Under the pieces are notes generated by a model. That model searched no databases and was not told where the DNA came from. It saw only the letters and a list, made by a program, of their open reading frames with translations. Position numbers and translations under genes: made by a program. 64,000 nucleotides of DNA from Rhipicephalus microplus (Eukaryota > Arthropoda > Arachnida > Ixodida > Ixodidae), in assembly GCF_043290135.1 (NCBI RefSeq), contig NC_134710.1, forward strand, positions 133,686,655 to 133,750,654. Direction: 5' to 3'. This document shows, in pieces, positions 1 through 12,002 of this stretch; the first letter of the stretch is position 1; every line of letters starts with the position of its first letter.

Positions 1-344
1 CCCAACAACAAGTTTTACGAGCGTACATCTCCACAGACTAGATACATGTCTCGAACTCCGTCTTCCAGCAGAGGGCACTTCTGTGCCGCCAGGAGCTCAG
101 CTTGACATTAAGAATACGCTGTCTTCCGCACTGAAATGATAGATGCCCTGCTTGCGACATGTGCGGCAAGAATGATGGCGTCGACTGAGGTGAATAGCCT
201 GATCACCTTGACGGAACAGTTCAGGTAGCCTGGTTCCTAGTTGTGGTTGATTACTCGCATGGTTTTATTAAGCTCAATACTGTATAATCCGATGACTTGT
301 AGATCGTGCAAAAGACCATAACGGTTCAATTATTATATCCAGGG

Positions 345-572
345 TTTCAAGTCGCGAAACCCTGATATGATTATAAGGGACCCCGTAGTGAAGGGGTCCG
401 AAAGTTACGACCATCTGGTGCTTTTTAACATGCAGTGACATCGCCAAGTAGACGGGCCTCAGGTATTTCGTCTCCATCGAAATGGTGCCTCCGCGGCAGA
501 GGTCGAACACCCACGACGTTCGTGTCAATAGCCGAGCATCGCGACTTCTAAACCTACGCAGCGGACAACCCA
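345..572 (-). mobile_element. decayed tRNA-derived SINE, CAGTGACATCGC subtype
   Basis: The tail-proximal body is at the left (GATATGATTATAAGGGACCCCG) and the tRNA-like head at the right, so the element lies on the minus strand. Instead of the common CCCAAATCTGAGCACACGGGCC block it has CAGTGACATCGCCAAGTAGACG. This marks a different body subtype, also seen at 17235 and 28003. The head (GGCAGAGGTCGAACACCCACGAC) is badly eroded and no target-site duplication is visible, so this is an old copy. Confidence 0.7.
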
Positions 573-623
573 TGACGAATACCATACATTATATCACGTT
601 AGGGTTCACGTCTTCCTCTTTTA

Positions 624-1102
624 GATGCGAAGCAGCTTTTTGACTGACCTGCGTAACGCCGTACATACGTGCATCCGTATGAATGCGCCGCAACGCGTTT
701 CTCTCGCCGCAGGTATTGGAGCGGTGCAAGTAGGTCACGCCGCAGCTGCGCGTTGACGTCACGCTGTCCTCGCGAGCCTCCCTCGTAGGTGCGCGCTGAC
801 GTCACTCTCCCACTCACCAGCAGCATGCTCGCCGCAGCGCCCACAGCTGCGGGCTCTTCCGCCCGCTCGCAACAAACTACTCTCTCTTTTCACTCTCTCC
901 ACCACCCGCAACTCTTTCGGCTCGTTTATCTGCGACGGAACTTACATAAAACCCAACCCACTTTTCGTGTCTTTGCGTTTCAAACAATCGTTTACTTGAG
1001 TAAACGCTATACCAAGTTTCGATTCAAACTGTTCTTCCAACACCTGCGTCGACGCCCGTTTCGATCGGGTCAGCGCCGTGCGCACCGCTGCTGCTTCGCA
1101 TC
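624..1102. repeat. possible TIR element, 13-bp perfect inverted repeat
   Basis: GATGCGAAGCAGC (624-636) is the exact reverse complement of GCTGCTTCGCATC (1090-1102). The 479-bp interval is GC-rich and CpG-rich, with short overlapping open frames on both strands, none recognisable. It could be a non-autonomous DNA transposon or a chance inverted pair. No target-site duplication was found. Confidence 0.3.
735..804. promoter_or_regulatory. two CRE-like TGACGTCA sites in a short direct repeat
   Basis: The full palindrome TGACGTCA occurs at 754-761 and again at 797-804. Each lies in a similar context (TGCGCGTTGACGTCACGCT and TGCGCGCTGACGTCACTCT), so about 20 bp around the site is duplicated with a 43-bp period. 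TGACGTCA is the known CREB/ATF core. The surroundings are CpG-rich. No transcription start or attached gene is identifiable, so the regulatory role is inferred. Confidence 0.3.
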
Positions 1103-1161
1103 CCATCAGAGTTCCCTTCGGGAAGATAGTCCGTAATTTTTTTCAGAATTAAGTTAATTGT

Positions 1162-1330
1162 TGAGGCTTAACGTCCCAAAACCACCACATGATCATGAGA
1201 GACGCCGTAGTGAAGGGCTACGGAAATTTAGACCACCTGGAATTCTTTAACGCGCACCTAAATCTAAGCACACGGATCTCAATCATTTTCGCCTCCATCA
1301 AAAAGGCGACCGCCACGGCCGTGCGCATGC
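1162..1330 (-). mobile_element. 5'-damaged tRNA-derived SINE
   Basis: The tail-side body is clear (GGCTTAACGTCCCAAAACCACC, then GAGAGACGCCGTAGTGAAGG and GACCACCTGG). The part that should carry box B and box A to the right of about 1310 is unrecognisable. Minus-strand orientation by comparison with full-length copies at 40408 and 52657. Confidence 0.75.
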
Positions 1331-2192
1331 ATTCGAGGCATTTACTATAGGTACTAGAGTCACGCAAATGTCTGGTTTTTACCCTCTATTTTTTTTTCTC
1401 CAACAGATCTAAGCAATGAGCTTCTCACGCTGACTTCACACAGTGTCGAACAATAGAGCTTCTACAGACAACGAAACTGTGGTTGCAGCTATGCTTATCA
1501 ACATTGCGTGTTCCCCACCGTGTATGCGCCATCTATTCTGCTTTCGCGTGGAACACATAAGCTATCGCTTGTTAAGTGACTCGAAATGAGCTTCCATTCA
1601 GATAAAACAGCAACATCGTCCACAAGCTAAAGGTGCCACCGCATCGCGTTAGAAACACCTCCGAAACAAGCCGACTGTTTTTGCGATTCCAGCAGACAGC
1701 GGAAGCGCACGTCAAAACAACGCTGCGGTCGACAACGCGGCGAGACCAAACCCACGCACAAACTTCTCTAGGGGCATTGTTCTCAGATCGGCTATATAGA
1801 ATGTTGAAAGGCTAGCAGCCGATACTATCGTTCTGACTTGTTTACAACCAGTATTCTGTTTTGTTTTCAAGCTAGCGATTAAGAAAAAAAAAAAACCTCT
1901 GGCAGATCTACACAACCGGATTTGCAGACGAGCTATATATATGGCAACACCTACGTGATTGTCCAGGCAAATCAGACGCACGAAATGTCTGTTTCCAAAA
2001 GTTCAGGCATCTTTCAAAGTTTTTGTTCTTAGAAAAGTGTGCGTAGGTTTCTTAGAATGAGAGCAAAACCACACTGGCCTCTATGTAGCCATGGTTTGGG
2101 TGCGAGGAAAACTGAAAAGTAGAGCTGTGGTTCAGAACGAGAAATCTTGTACTAACAGCGGTGAAATCTAACAATAATAACAGCCGCCAGGG

Positions 2193-2425
2193 CTTTACAT
2201 GCTAAAACCACACTATGATTATGAGAGACGCAATAGAGGGGCTCTCGAGATAAGTTTAGACCACCCGGGGTTCTTTAACATACACCTTAATCTAAGCACA
2301 CGGGTTCATCTTGCATTTTGCCCCCCCCCCCCCAAAAAAAAAACAATGGGCCTGCCGTTACCCGGAATCAAACCTACGCACTCGAGCTCAGCTGCGCGAC
2401 ACCTCGCCTGCTGCCGCGGTTGGTT
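2193..2425 (-). mobile_element. diverged tRNA-derived SINE interrupted by a C13A10 tract
   Basis: Body blocks GCTAAAACCACACTATGATT, TTAGACCACCCGGGGTTCTT and ATCTAAGCACACGGG match the SINE consensus. The segment that normally reads CGCCTCCATCGAAAATGCAG is replaced by a run of 13 C and 10 A (2321-2343). The head region CCGGAATCAAACCTACG resembles a degraded box B on the minus strand. Confidence 0.7.
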
Positions 2426-2429
2426 TGAA

Positions 2430-4555
2430 ACAGTCTACCAGTTAAATGATGCTCGGTCTTGGTGGTCTATATATACAGATAAAACTCTCTACACCGTACA
2501 ACTGAATGTAACTTAGTGCTTTATCTCGTTCACAAGCATAACTCGACCTGCAAAGGGCCTCGTAACATGGAAGACGGGATTTCTCTGGTTACGTCTCATG
2601 ATTGCATTGATATTACACGGACATCGTGCACATTTGCAAAGCGCAAGCCAGTATTACAGAAGGCGGCGCAGTTATGATATTGGAACTGAGATGCCCCGAA
2701 TCATATTCTGGGCTATACGGTTTCGGAAGAGAAGATAAAGCGATGCTGCAGCTGCCGTTTTTGTGTAATGGCGCAAGGACCCCGCATCGACAATGATCAC
2801 CATAAAATGATAAGGGTAGAAGTAGAGCTTATGAGGCCATGAGCACAGGTTAGATTTTCCATCATTGTCCTACTTCTACAACTGGTGTGCTTACATATAT
2901 CCAACGGCGGCGGCCACGGGAGGAAAGCGCAAGCACCCCCTTTCCACTTTTGAGTGCGGTCACTATCGATAGCACCATGGAAAATCAACAAGGGCGAATA
3001 TTTTTTTTTTACCCGTAGTTCGCATAATTACATGATGGAATTTCGCCATGTATGCCAGTGGCTTCTGTAGTGAATACCATTCTCTGCCCAACACAATGCG
3101 TGGCAGGTTCTGGGCGATTAGAGTCGTTCATGTAACACTTGTACACCTTGCTCTAATGTATTGTAGATCAGGCGACCACTGAGCTGGATATCCATAAAGT
3201 TAGTCTAGTCCAACTTGTTTTTATTCCGTTCTTCTTGTGACGGAAGTGTGCGCGTGAGTCGGCAAATGTAATTAGGTCATTAACAATTTTTTCTTCAAAA
3301 ACTTAAGGCCTTGCTTGTTGCATCTCTCTGACTGCTTTGAGTCGATGGGGACGCAGACATATTGAGTATGTAGGGGTGAAGTTTCTGCCTACTCACCATG
3401 AGTTAGAAAAATATTAGCATAGCTTGCACTGGAGATCACCTATGTAGTTCTGGCGTTTGCTAAGTTTTGTCCATCCGTCTGTTCGTTCTTCCACCCACCC
3501 ACCTGTATAATTTACGAGCCGAAAAAATATCGAACATATTCAACACGGAGGGACTAATTTTATCACCAGTCGTCTTCGAAAGTTCATAATAATGTAACAC
3601 ACAAATATATATTTAACAAAGAAGACATCTTGTGTACAAAATATATGCACAACAAACAGTGAAGAAACTGTTTGAAACATGTAGAGCGAAGAAAACTATT
3701 ATTGAAAAATGCCTAAATATGGGTGATTTTGTCGTGCTTGCTTCGAAACAGTTGCTACAAAGATAACATTTATCAGCTTTTTTTTTATACAAGCTTTGCT
3801 TCTTTTTCACCGCACCGGCCGCTACGTTTTCGGTTATTGAACTCCTGAGCCAGCGAGGCTATTCACGAATACGCTCACATAAACGCTCGCACAATTTGCG
3901 GTAATCGTACAGGCTAAAGTGAACGAGCAATGTTGAAGCAGAAATCTTTTTTTCCATGACTAAGCCATAAAGCCTTCCTTCAGCTCATCATCAGAATAGC
4001 CCTTTTTGTGTGTAGGTCGTTCGCAAATGCGTTCCGGCGTCGATGAGGCAAGCGCCATAAATTTTGGCGGCCTAAACGAGATGACAGGAGTGGACCAAAG
4101 GACATCTGGTGTCAGAAACGTAGAAATGCTACCCCCCCCCCCCCCAAAAAAAAATGGCGCCAATGCAGGCCTCCGTGACTGCCTATACTGGACCACCAGT
4201 TTCGATTTAGACGATCTCCACTGCAGAAGGACTGTTCGGACTCGAAAAAAGCCGATTCACTCCAAATTTCTTCGGAGTTCAGTGATGATATCCTTGTAGA
4301 CAGTGTGGATGATTGAATTCGATACTGCGTGTAATGTATCATTGAGGAAAAAAGCTTCACCATGTACCACAGAGTCACATGCAACTTTAAGCCACTATAA
4401 CATCGCTAAGGTCTAGTGCATTACGTACAAATAATACACGTTGAATGACCATATTGAATATAATCTATGTTTCGGTCATAGGTTTTGTGTGAAACAAATT
4501 CGAGATGTAAAAAATTTTATTGTGGATTCCTGCAGCAAAGAAACTGATTAAAATT
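2430..4555. other. no gene seen; AT-rich filler with one C14A9 tract
   Basis: No conserved domain, SINE or LINE piece was recognised. The only structured item is a C14A9 compound homopolymer at 4132-4154. Open frames here are short and overlap on both strands. Confidence 0.5.
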
Positions 4556-4559
4556 TTTA

Positions 4560-4745
4560 ATTGTGTAGTAATGGCAAAGGTAACGTCCGTTACTTTTTTT
4601 CGATAACGGTGACGGGTTACCTTTTTTTGTAGGTGATGTAGGGCGGCAACGCGTTTCTTTTCTGTTAGTGTAACGAGTAACGTATCCAGTTATTTTTTTT
4701 TTGGTAACGGATACAACACCGCTGAAAAGTAACAAGCCCAGGTAC
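4560..4745. repeat. GTAACG-rich dispersed repeat, possible hAT-type non-autonomous element
   Basis: Alternating blocks such as GGTAACGTCCGTTAC, GATAACGGTGACGGGTTACC, GTAACGAGTAACGTATCC and GGTAACGGATAC are separated by T-runs. Repeats built from GTAACG and CGTTAC around T-tracts are common as non-autonomous hAT-like elements in animals. Clean terminal inverted repeats and an 8-bp duplication were not found, so the class is uncertain. Confidence 0.35.
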
Positions 4746-5133
4746 AAGTGAAAAATTATTCAGTGATACACCTGAACCTCGGCAAGTATTACTGGCGTCA
4801 CAATGTAAAAGAAGTGATGCAGCCTTTGCTTCCTCAGTTATTAAATACAGTTATTCTTAACAAATTAATTACGAAATCCACAAGTACAAGCGTTCTCTTA
4901 CTTTCTTGAGAATATTAAAAATTAGATAATAAAAAGAATCAGTTTTCCTGTTGTATTCATATGCGGTATGCATCTGTATGTTTGTTTTGTTGCACCCAAT
5001 GCAAAATGCATGTGCTTGTTTTATCACTTTACTGTAATTGCCGTTGTTTGTGAGGTGCCCGAATCTAATCTACTCCAGGTATTGTTTGGTATTTGGTAGC
5101 AATTTCCTTGGCGAAAATTTTCATATTAACCAC

Positions 5134-5215
<82 letters not shown>
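5134..5215. repeat. compound microsatellite (CT)n(AT)n
   Basis: About 11 CT units (5134-5156) are followed by a short CA bridge and about 26 AT units (5164-5215). It produces artificial open frames with Ser-Leu and Tyr-Ile repeats. Confidence 0.95.
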
Positions 5216-5219
<4 letters not shown>

Positions 5220-5438
5220 TTCACCACATCACGAAATTTATTTTGGCCTCACACACACCTTGGATGATTGCCCCAATAAGCGGTGCTTCCGAAGTAACCT
5301 GTCACAAATGTGTACAGTGTGGACATAACGCACGTGTGATCAGTTGTCCTTGCCACAGTAAATTCGCAGCAGTTCGTCTTTTCCGCGTCACTGATGAGGT
5401 GCGCGTAACAAATGTTACACAAGTGACAACAGATTTAT

Positions 5439-6396
5439 GTCACACTGGCACTTTTGATAGCGATAAGTGTCTATCCGGATTAACCACGATCTGGATTAGG
5501 TGCTGCAACACGGTCATTTTTAATCACGATCAATCAAGTGTGATCGTGATCAAGACTATCGCGATTCACGCATCGCGATCTGTCTGAGAGATCGCGATTT
5601 CGCTGTCGTCAGCACCCCCTGACCGAGCTTGTTGAAAGCACAATAAACAAGAAAATCGAGCATTGTTCAATAAAAACACTTTAAAACGGCTAGATATTGA
5701 TAAAAAGGCGAATTCTAGACTGTTTAAAATGGAACAATATATGAAATATCTCATATTTTATTATTCGTATCGACCGCATATAGTTACGGGAGAAGCAGAC
5801 GACAAGCGGTCGACCGTTGGCTTCAGCGCTTAGTTCAACTCTCGCTCCATCGGAGCTGTTGGAGCACCTCGAAGCAAACTGGTTATGAGTGTCACAAGCC
5901 TTTCGACTACGTCACGATGTACGTACACTTCGTGGTCAAATGAAGAAACCTTTACAGTGATTGACCGCTCGCAGGAGCGACTGGAAGACTTGAGGCGCCA
6001 GAAGTAAAACTCCAGCGCGTACAACGAGATTGACGCATCGCTGGGGGCCATCAAAAAGAAAAACGAAGGTTAAGACTCCCACACAGCAATGCAGGTAAAA
6101 GCAAGGAAAACTCTATCGAATGATAAATTTATGAAATTATTTTTGTAGTGGCACGCAAAGTTTTCGACGTTCGAGCGGTTATTGCAGGAATAACATGGCC
6201 GACAAAGAGTTCCATAGAAATATCGTAGTTTTGTTAGTGACATGTTTTACGGCACGCAAGTGCCATCTGGTGCATTTCATCTGGCCTAAGCTTGAAGCGG
6301 ATCAGCTTGAGCCATGTAGCAGCGGTCACAAAGTTGATCGCGATCAAGGAAACCGACCCAAATTGCCCGGACCACGATTAAAAGTGCCCTTGTGAC
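5439..6396. mobile_element. 958-bp TIR element with GTCACA ends
   Basis: The left end GTCACACTGGCACTTTTGAT matches the reverse complement of the right end, GTCACAAGGGCACTTTTAAT, at 17 of 20 positions. Subterminal GATCGYGATC-type palindromes lie near both ends (5530-5600 and 6333-6345). Two medium open frames exist inside, a minus one at 5830-6054 (74 aa) and a plus one at 6195-6395 (66 aa). Neither carries a transposase motif that I recognise. The structure fits a non-autonomous DNA transposon. Superfamily and target-site duplication were not determined. Confidence 0.55.
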
Positions 6397-6399
6397 ACC

Positions 6400-9300
6400 G
6401 GTGTTACACGAATGGAAACGTGCTTAACAGTGTACATGACGCATATCCGCTGACGTTATTGTGCCCGCATGCAGTGTGTTACATATCGCTCATGTATCCG
6501 TGGAAAATAACGCAGGATAAGATGGAATGCGCGTGACGCCAGTATAGCGCTTCCAAAAGAGAGAAAAAACACACACAACGATAAAGAGTAGGCATCAAAT
6601 GTAAAAGAGGGGGGGGGGGGGGGAGATTGCAACTGGCGAGTCACGTCGTGCTTGTAAACATGAATGTTAGCCGCGCAGAGACAGTAGTAAAAAAAAAAAA
6701 AACACTGACACAGCGAGTAGGACACTTTAGCTATCTGATGAGAGGGCGAGCATTTTTTTTTACGCTGCGAGGACATCGCATGCACGAACAGTACATGAAG
6801 AGCAGAGGCCATTTCCGCTAAACGATCCGTCTTTGCAGCTTCTATGAAGTACGGCTTTTTTTTTTTTTTGCTTGCGTCCACTCGGAATGTGACAAACGAG
6901 AAATATTGCGAAGCCGTTGCTCTAGTGTGTTTTCAATATAAGGTCATGTGTTACGTATACTTGTAGAATGTCGCGGCTTCACCAGTGAATTTGAAGGGTG
7001 CAAGTCTTTCACACTTCAAACAGGTCTTATAGCTCATTTCGAAAGAAACGAAAATTCCTATTTTGGGCAAATACATATGATATTTCTTCACTGGTTACCT
7101 CTTCTTATCGCTTAGCAGATATATACAGCTCTGTCAGCTGCTGAGTTGCGGGATCAACTACGCACTCACTAGTGGACGTCAAAAACTCTCGGGGGAGGGG
7201 AGGGGGCTTTGGCCCCGACGACTCTATGAACGTTTGCGACTAACTTGTTCGAAAATGTTCTGGTACACCAAAGTCGTAATGCGGCCAGTTGAAAAAACGA
7301 CCGTTTTGGCTAGAGATTTTACAGTCACGCGACTGATGCAAAACCGTCGCTCCATACATTGCGAGTTTACTTCCAGACACTTTCAGTCAGGTTTGGTTCT
7401 GCTGAATAAATTGTATCCATGCTGTGCTATGCGCATGCCTGAATATCGTGCCCAGCTTCTGTGTTCAGTAAAAAAAAAAAAAAAGAGGTCATTCAGGGCA
7501 GACATGTCAGTCTCGAACCACAGAGCGCGATGGGAGGCGGCCCTGCTCAGCTACGACCTTGCCGTTCAACTGTGAGTCGTCCGGCACGCCGAAAAAGCCA
7601 TCCGCGTCCCAAGTGCTCGAGAAATTCACCTATGCCGGAATGCTTGAGGTTACGCCTCGCCAAAAATAGCCGGGAATTTACAATAAAGTTTTCACTCTCT
7701 TACGTGAAGCGTTGTCCTTTCTACTTGTACGTAGCCTTTCGTCTCCATGCGGGTGCACTTCAAGTTATGCTATCTCGACATCAAGTTAACTAGCGCCACT
7801 AGCAGCCCTCTTGTTCCATGCCAGAGCTGGGGTCGTCCAAAGGGAGCAAGTGACAGTCGTGCGCTATTTGACGGTAACTTGAATATTTTTACGACTTATC
7901 GCCCATCCAACACCACTCAGAGTGAAACAAACAAACAAACAAACAAGCTCGCAGACTGTAGTTTAGAAGGCTAAGCAGTGGTGATAAGAACGAGCAAGTG
8001 CCTTCCGGGTCAGACGTCAGAGGGCACTTTGTCCACGCTCTCAAGACTCAAGCAGCTGGCGATGTAGAAACTGGGTTAGCTTGTCGCGTGTCAAGTTCGC
8101 ACAGCACACCGGCATATTCACTTAAAACCCACGTCGCAGCAGATGTAGTTTCGCGTAAGTTACGTCGTGTCAGCACTCGAAACATTAACCTCGTGATCAG
8201 GTTCAAAAGGACAGACCCTGATGTGAATATAGAGGTGTGCAATACATTCTGCACGTTGTACTTGAGGAAACGTTTGTGGATAAATACTGTCCCAAACAGG
8301 TTTACGCCTTTCATAGTTTGCTCACAGATTTGAGCTTGAAAGTGCACTTCAACTGGCTTGACAGGGTCTAAGTAAAACCACTTCATGGCAGGCGTATGAT
8401 GGTCAGTATTTACAACTCTGCTACAGTTGAAAATGCAAGCCATGCTACTTCCATTTTCTCTGTTATCGCAATAAAAACAAAAGGAAAATAAACATATGGA
8501 ACAAACAATTAAAGAAGAATTAGCACCATTATATCTGCAATAACAGTAACGCGTCTTGCCAGTACAGCTGGTCTGATGTTGTCATCTCTTTGAACCAAAG
8601 TCGACCTATTCCTTTTGCGTACCACGGCAAGATTCAGTCAAAAGGGAATTCCTACAGAGTGGTTAAGAAGGATGTTGCCTACTGCCACGATAGACATTTA
8701 ATGGCTACATGAGAAAGAGAGAGACGGAGGGGCGGGGCACAAAGCAAATGAGCAAAGTTCTTGTGTCCATTGAACACACCAGTCATAGTGCCACCGCTAT
8801 GCGCGATCGCATCATGTGCTCCCTCTCCCTATTTTCGCCTCGATTTTCACATCCAACTGTATGTGCGTCTGGTTCAATGATTAAAATTAGAAAATGCTGT
8901 GCCTCACAAAATCATGGCGTCAGCTGTACAGAGAAACGTAAGACAAGCAGCAGTGGAGGGGTATTCACAAGCACGTGGGAGATATCCTTCGCTGATAAAT
9001 GCCTATCTCACGGCTGTTGTCTGCCATATCGTTCTTTCTGTATTGTTTTGCATGCGCAGCAAACATCGACGACCATCAGATGCTACGCGGTTGACATGCT
9101 TGTGCGGCAAGGTTTGAACACTGCGCAAGAGTTTAAACATTCAACAAGCTCTGAAGACTGAAAGCAACAGTAAAAAAATCCCAACTTTCAACCCTCGTTA
9201 TATACGGCAGATATCAAGAGGAGACAAAATTCTATTCGTAAACAGTCGTTTCTCGCGAATTTTTATATCAGCGTTTATGTGCTGAATTGACAATTTCAGC

Positions 9301-9800
9301 TCACAGACACCGTAATGCCTATAGATGAAAAGTTGTGGCGGAAAGATCAAACAAATTTATAACCTAATGTTTCGAAGAGGGAACTTGTTTTCGTCAATGC
9401 GAACACATGTTCCTCTTGTCGAAATGTGTTGGTATCGAAGTGTTTGCAAACAGTTAATATTATTGGATTCAATAATACTAAAGTAGGGTTGGTGCTAGAG
9501 ATGCTCGCAATATTCAAGAATGCAAAACCTGAACGTCCCTGAGACAACGAGGGGTTGAGATCCATCAAAAGAAGGCGTATACTATAGGTTCCGTTCCTTG
9601 TCTTGCCAATGTATTTATTCTGAAGTTGACAGGCATCAAAGGTGAGAGTGTGAAAGCACGTTTTGAGCCATTTGTGCAGCATGACACAAAGCTAACAAAA
9701 ATGCTCGAGATGCACCTCGACAACATGGCACTGCAGCAGCAAACCGGCGCCGTCTGGCGGGACGCATCGCGCAACATCACTTAGCCGCCATTACTGGGGC
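6400..9800. other. no gene recognised
   Basis: Contains homopolymer tracts (G-run near 6610, A-runs near 6690 and 7470), a small (AAAC)n at 7925 and overlapping open frames on both strands. The longest are 131 codons (minus, 8048-8443) and 150 codons (plus, 8709-9161). No domain, SINE or LINE piece was seen. Confidence 0.45.
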
Positions 9801-11510
9801 ACCGAAGCGCTTGAATATCCCATTTTGAGACGTGATCTCGTCGTGTCACAACAAATCACACACAGGACATTACACAAACTTGTCTGGGCCTGCTACATGC
9901 GTAAACCCTTCGAAATGCAGCAGCGACGAGGTACAATAATTGCAGCGTACATGCGCTAACGACAATAGGATGTTACGCCTGTATGCTCCGCCACCAAAAA
10001 GGATGTCCCCAAGAGCGTGGGCACCGCGTACATGTGTTGGGCACCCACCTGTAGCCCCACAGGGACAGAGCAACGCCGATTGGCAACGGGCGGGCGTCTA
10101 GGCCACGACTCGGGAGCGTGCTGTTCGCGTAGTCCGCGCGGCCGGCGAGCCCACTTGCGGCGCATAGGTGCTGCCGGACGAGATGGACGTCCGGGTGCTG
10201 CGAGCGAAGGTGGGGGAGGCAAACCTATTGTTTTTCACTTGACTGCAATCGATAAGCCTTGCCCGCACCGATAAGCCTCTTTGTGTTTTAATTCTTCCGG
10301 ACTGCTTATCGTCGCTTCGCTGCAGCCACGGAACCTGGTGTACCCGCTGGCGGGCCGTTTTGTCTCTTTATTTCCTCACGCGGCGCCACTCGATCCTTTG
10401 TGTTTTAATCAGTGCGGCAAAGGCTGCCTAGCAGCTGACAAGAGTCGAAGCGCACCGCGCGCTGCAGGGCCCGCCTCGTATGGCCGGTTACTGCACACGA
10501 ACCGTGGACGGGGCTTCGTGACCGCGGAAGTGAGAGTTTGATGGGCTTATTTACCCGCGATAATAGCGCAGAACGCTACTGTCAAAGCTCCTCGCGCCGC
10601 TCTGTTCGCAACAATGAAGCCTTCGGCGCCAGAAGAGTGCCCCTGCAATGTCAATCGGTTGATTTGCGAGCTCCGCGACATTCTCGCTCCCCGAGAAAGC
10701 CGAACGATAAAGCCCGCTTGCTGCTTTCTAGTTTCTCAATGTGACTGCATGCCTTCACTCGAACAATTGCACACATCACAAACGAATGATCCAACAAAAA
10801 GGTGTCAGAATAGGTAAACACGAAGGCCATGCGTATCGACGTTTGGATATTTCTTCAAAGTCTCCACGCTCACTGCTTTAAACATTGTTACTCGTTGTGC
10901 CGGCAGCTTTTTTTTGTGTGTGTAACGATGAAGGTGATCGTTATAGTTTAACATTTAGAAGGTTTCGGTGCGAGTGGAAAGCGAATTTTGTGTGGCCACA
11001 TGAGTGAAATGACTGATACGTATCACAAAGGCATAGAAATACGTATCGGTACACAACGCATCCCTATAAAACAGCAATAGCAGGTAAATGACTCCATTTT
11101 GGTGTTGACTGTCTACTGACACCAAACACTGCATTTTTCAGAAAGATAGCAGCACTGTGCAGATCTATCGGAGAACATATTTAATAAATGGAATTGTGAA
11201 GAATGCGCGCATCAAGTCCCATTCAAACCGTTCGTGTTCCGTGCTCAGTCTAAGAGAAGTAACCTTTGGATTTGCGTACTGAACACTTAAGTATTTGACT
11301 CATCCACACATTTATACATCCCGTTATTAATAATTTTATTGGACCGCACTTCAATTGACTTATAGGCGCTGACGCTTCTGATTTTCTGAAGTATGCATGT
11401 GTCAGAACAACTTGTCTCACATATGCCGGAACCACATGCAACGCATGGACGAATCCGCCACACTGTCGTTCTCACTCCCTCGACAACTTTGCTCTTCAGT
11501 GTCTTTAAAT
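9800..11510. other. CpG-rich stretch (about 9990-10720), possible 5' gene region
   Basis: The interval 9990-10720 is clearly richer in G+C and CpG than its flanks. It includes an ATG at 10614 in acceptable context (CAACAATGA) that opens a frame starting MKPSAPEECPCNVNRL. No splice donor follows at a convincing position and no homology is recognised. It may be an unmethylated promoter or first-exon region, which is inference only. 10820-11510 holds nothing recognisable. Confidence 0.25.
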
Positions 11511-11511
11511 A

Positions 11512-11722
11512 ATTAATTGCTCGGGTTTTAAGTACCAAAACCGCAATGTAGTAAGGCACAATGAAGAGCTCGGGAAGTTTCAGCTTCCAGGGGTTGCGTC
11601 GGATTCTAAGTTGCGGGCCTCTAGTAGTTTTGAAAAGAGAACAACCGCGGTCGGAGTCGCACTCGTGACCTACGCGTCACTAAAGCCGAGCCCCGTAACC
11701 ACAGTACCACCGTGGCGGCCAT
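11512..11722 (-). mobile_element. strongly diverged tRNA-derived SINE
   Basis: The remains CGGGTTTTAAGTACCAAAAC, CAGGGGTTGCG, GGGCCTCTAG and the head TAACCACAGTACCACCGTGGCGG keep the order of the SINE family on the minus strand. The identity is low, so this is one of the oldest copies or a separate subfamily. Confidence 0.5.
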
Positions 11723-11942
11723 TTTCATTCTTTCTTTTTTCCAATGAATTAGAAACACCAAATCACTAGACAAGTAAGCCTCCTAGAAATATATGTTTTT
11801 AAAATAATTCTCTTAGAAGAACCACAATAGGCAGAATTATTATCAGAATATTCACCCTACGCCGCGGTTTTTCGTGCTTATTCGCCGATAAATAACAAAG
11901 CTGAGTATGTATTTGCTTTCCAGAATCCTACAAAACCTGACG

Positions 11943-12002
11943 CGTGCACGCACGCACACACGCACGCACATACACAAACAAACACATAAAGAGAGAGAGA
12001 TA
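11943..12002. repeat. imperfect (CA)n / (GA)n simple repeat
   Basis: GCACGCACGCACACACG-type units pass into ACACAAACAAACACA and then GAGAGAGAGA. Low complexity only. Confidence 0.9.

Noticed and set aside
5093..5587. 164-codon plus-strand ORF
   Set aside because: Its length comes from the (CT)n(AT)n microsatellite. The remainder is not protein-like and overlaps a TIR element end.
8048..8443. 131-codon minus ORF with opposing 111-codon plus ORF
   Set aside because: This length is expected by chance several times in 64 kb. Both strands are open and neither shows a motif, splice context or signal peptide.
9533..9783. Plus frame containing VFILKLTGIKGESVKARF, reminiscent of bacterial Hcp proteins
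   Set aside because: The resemblance is limited to about ten residues, there is no start codon in context and the rest does not follow the family. Horizontal transfer is not supported.
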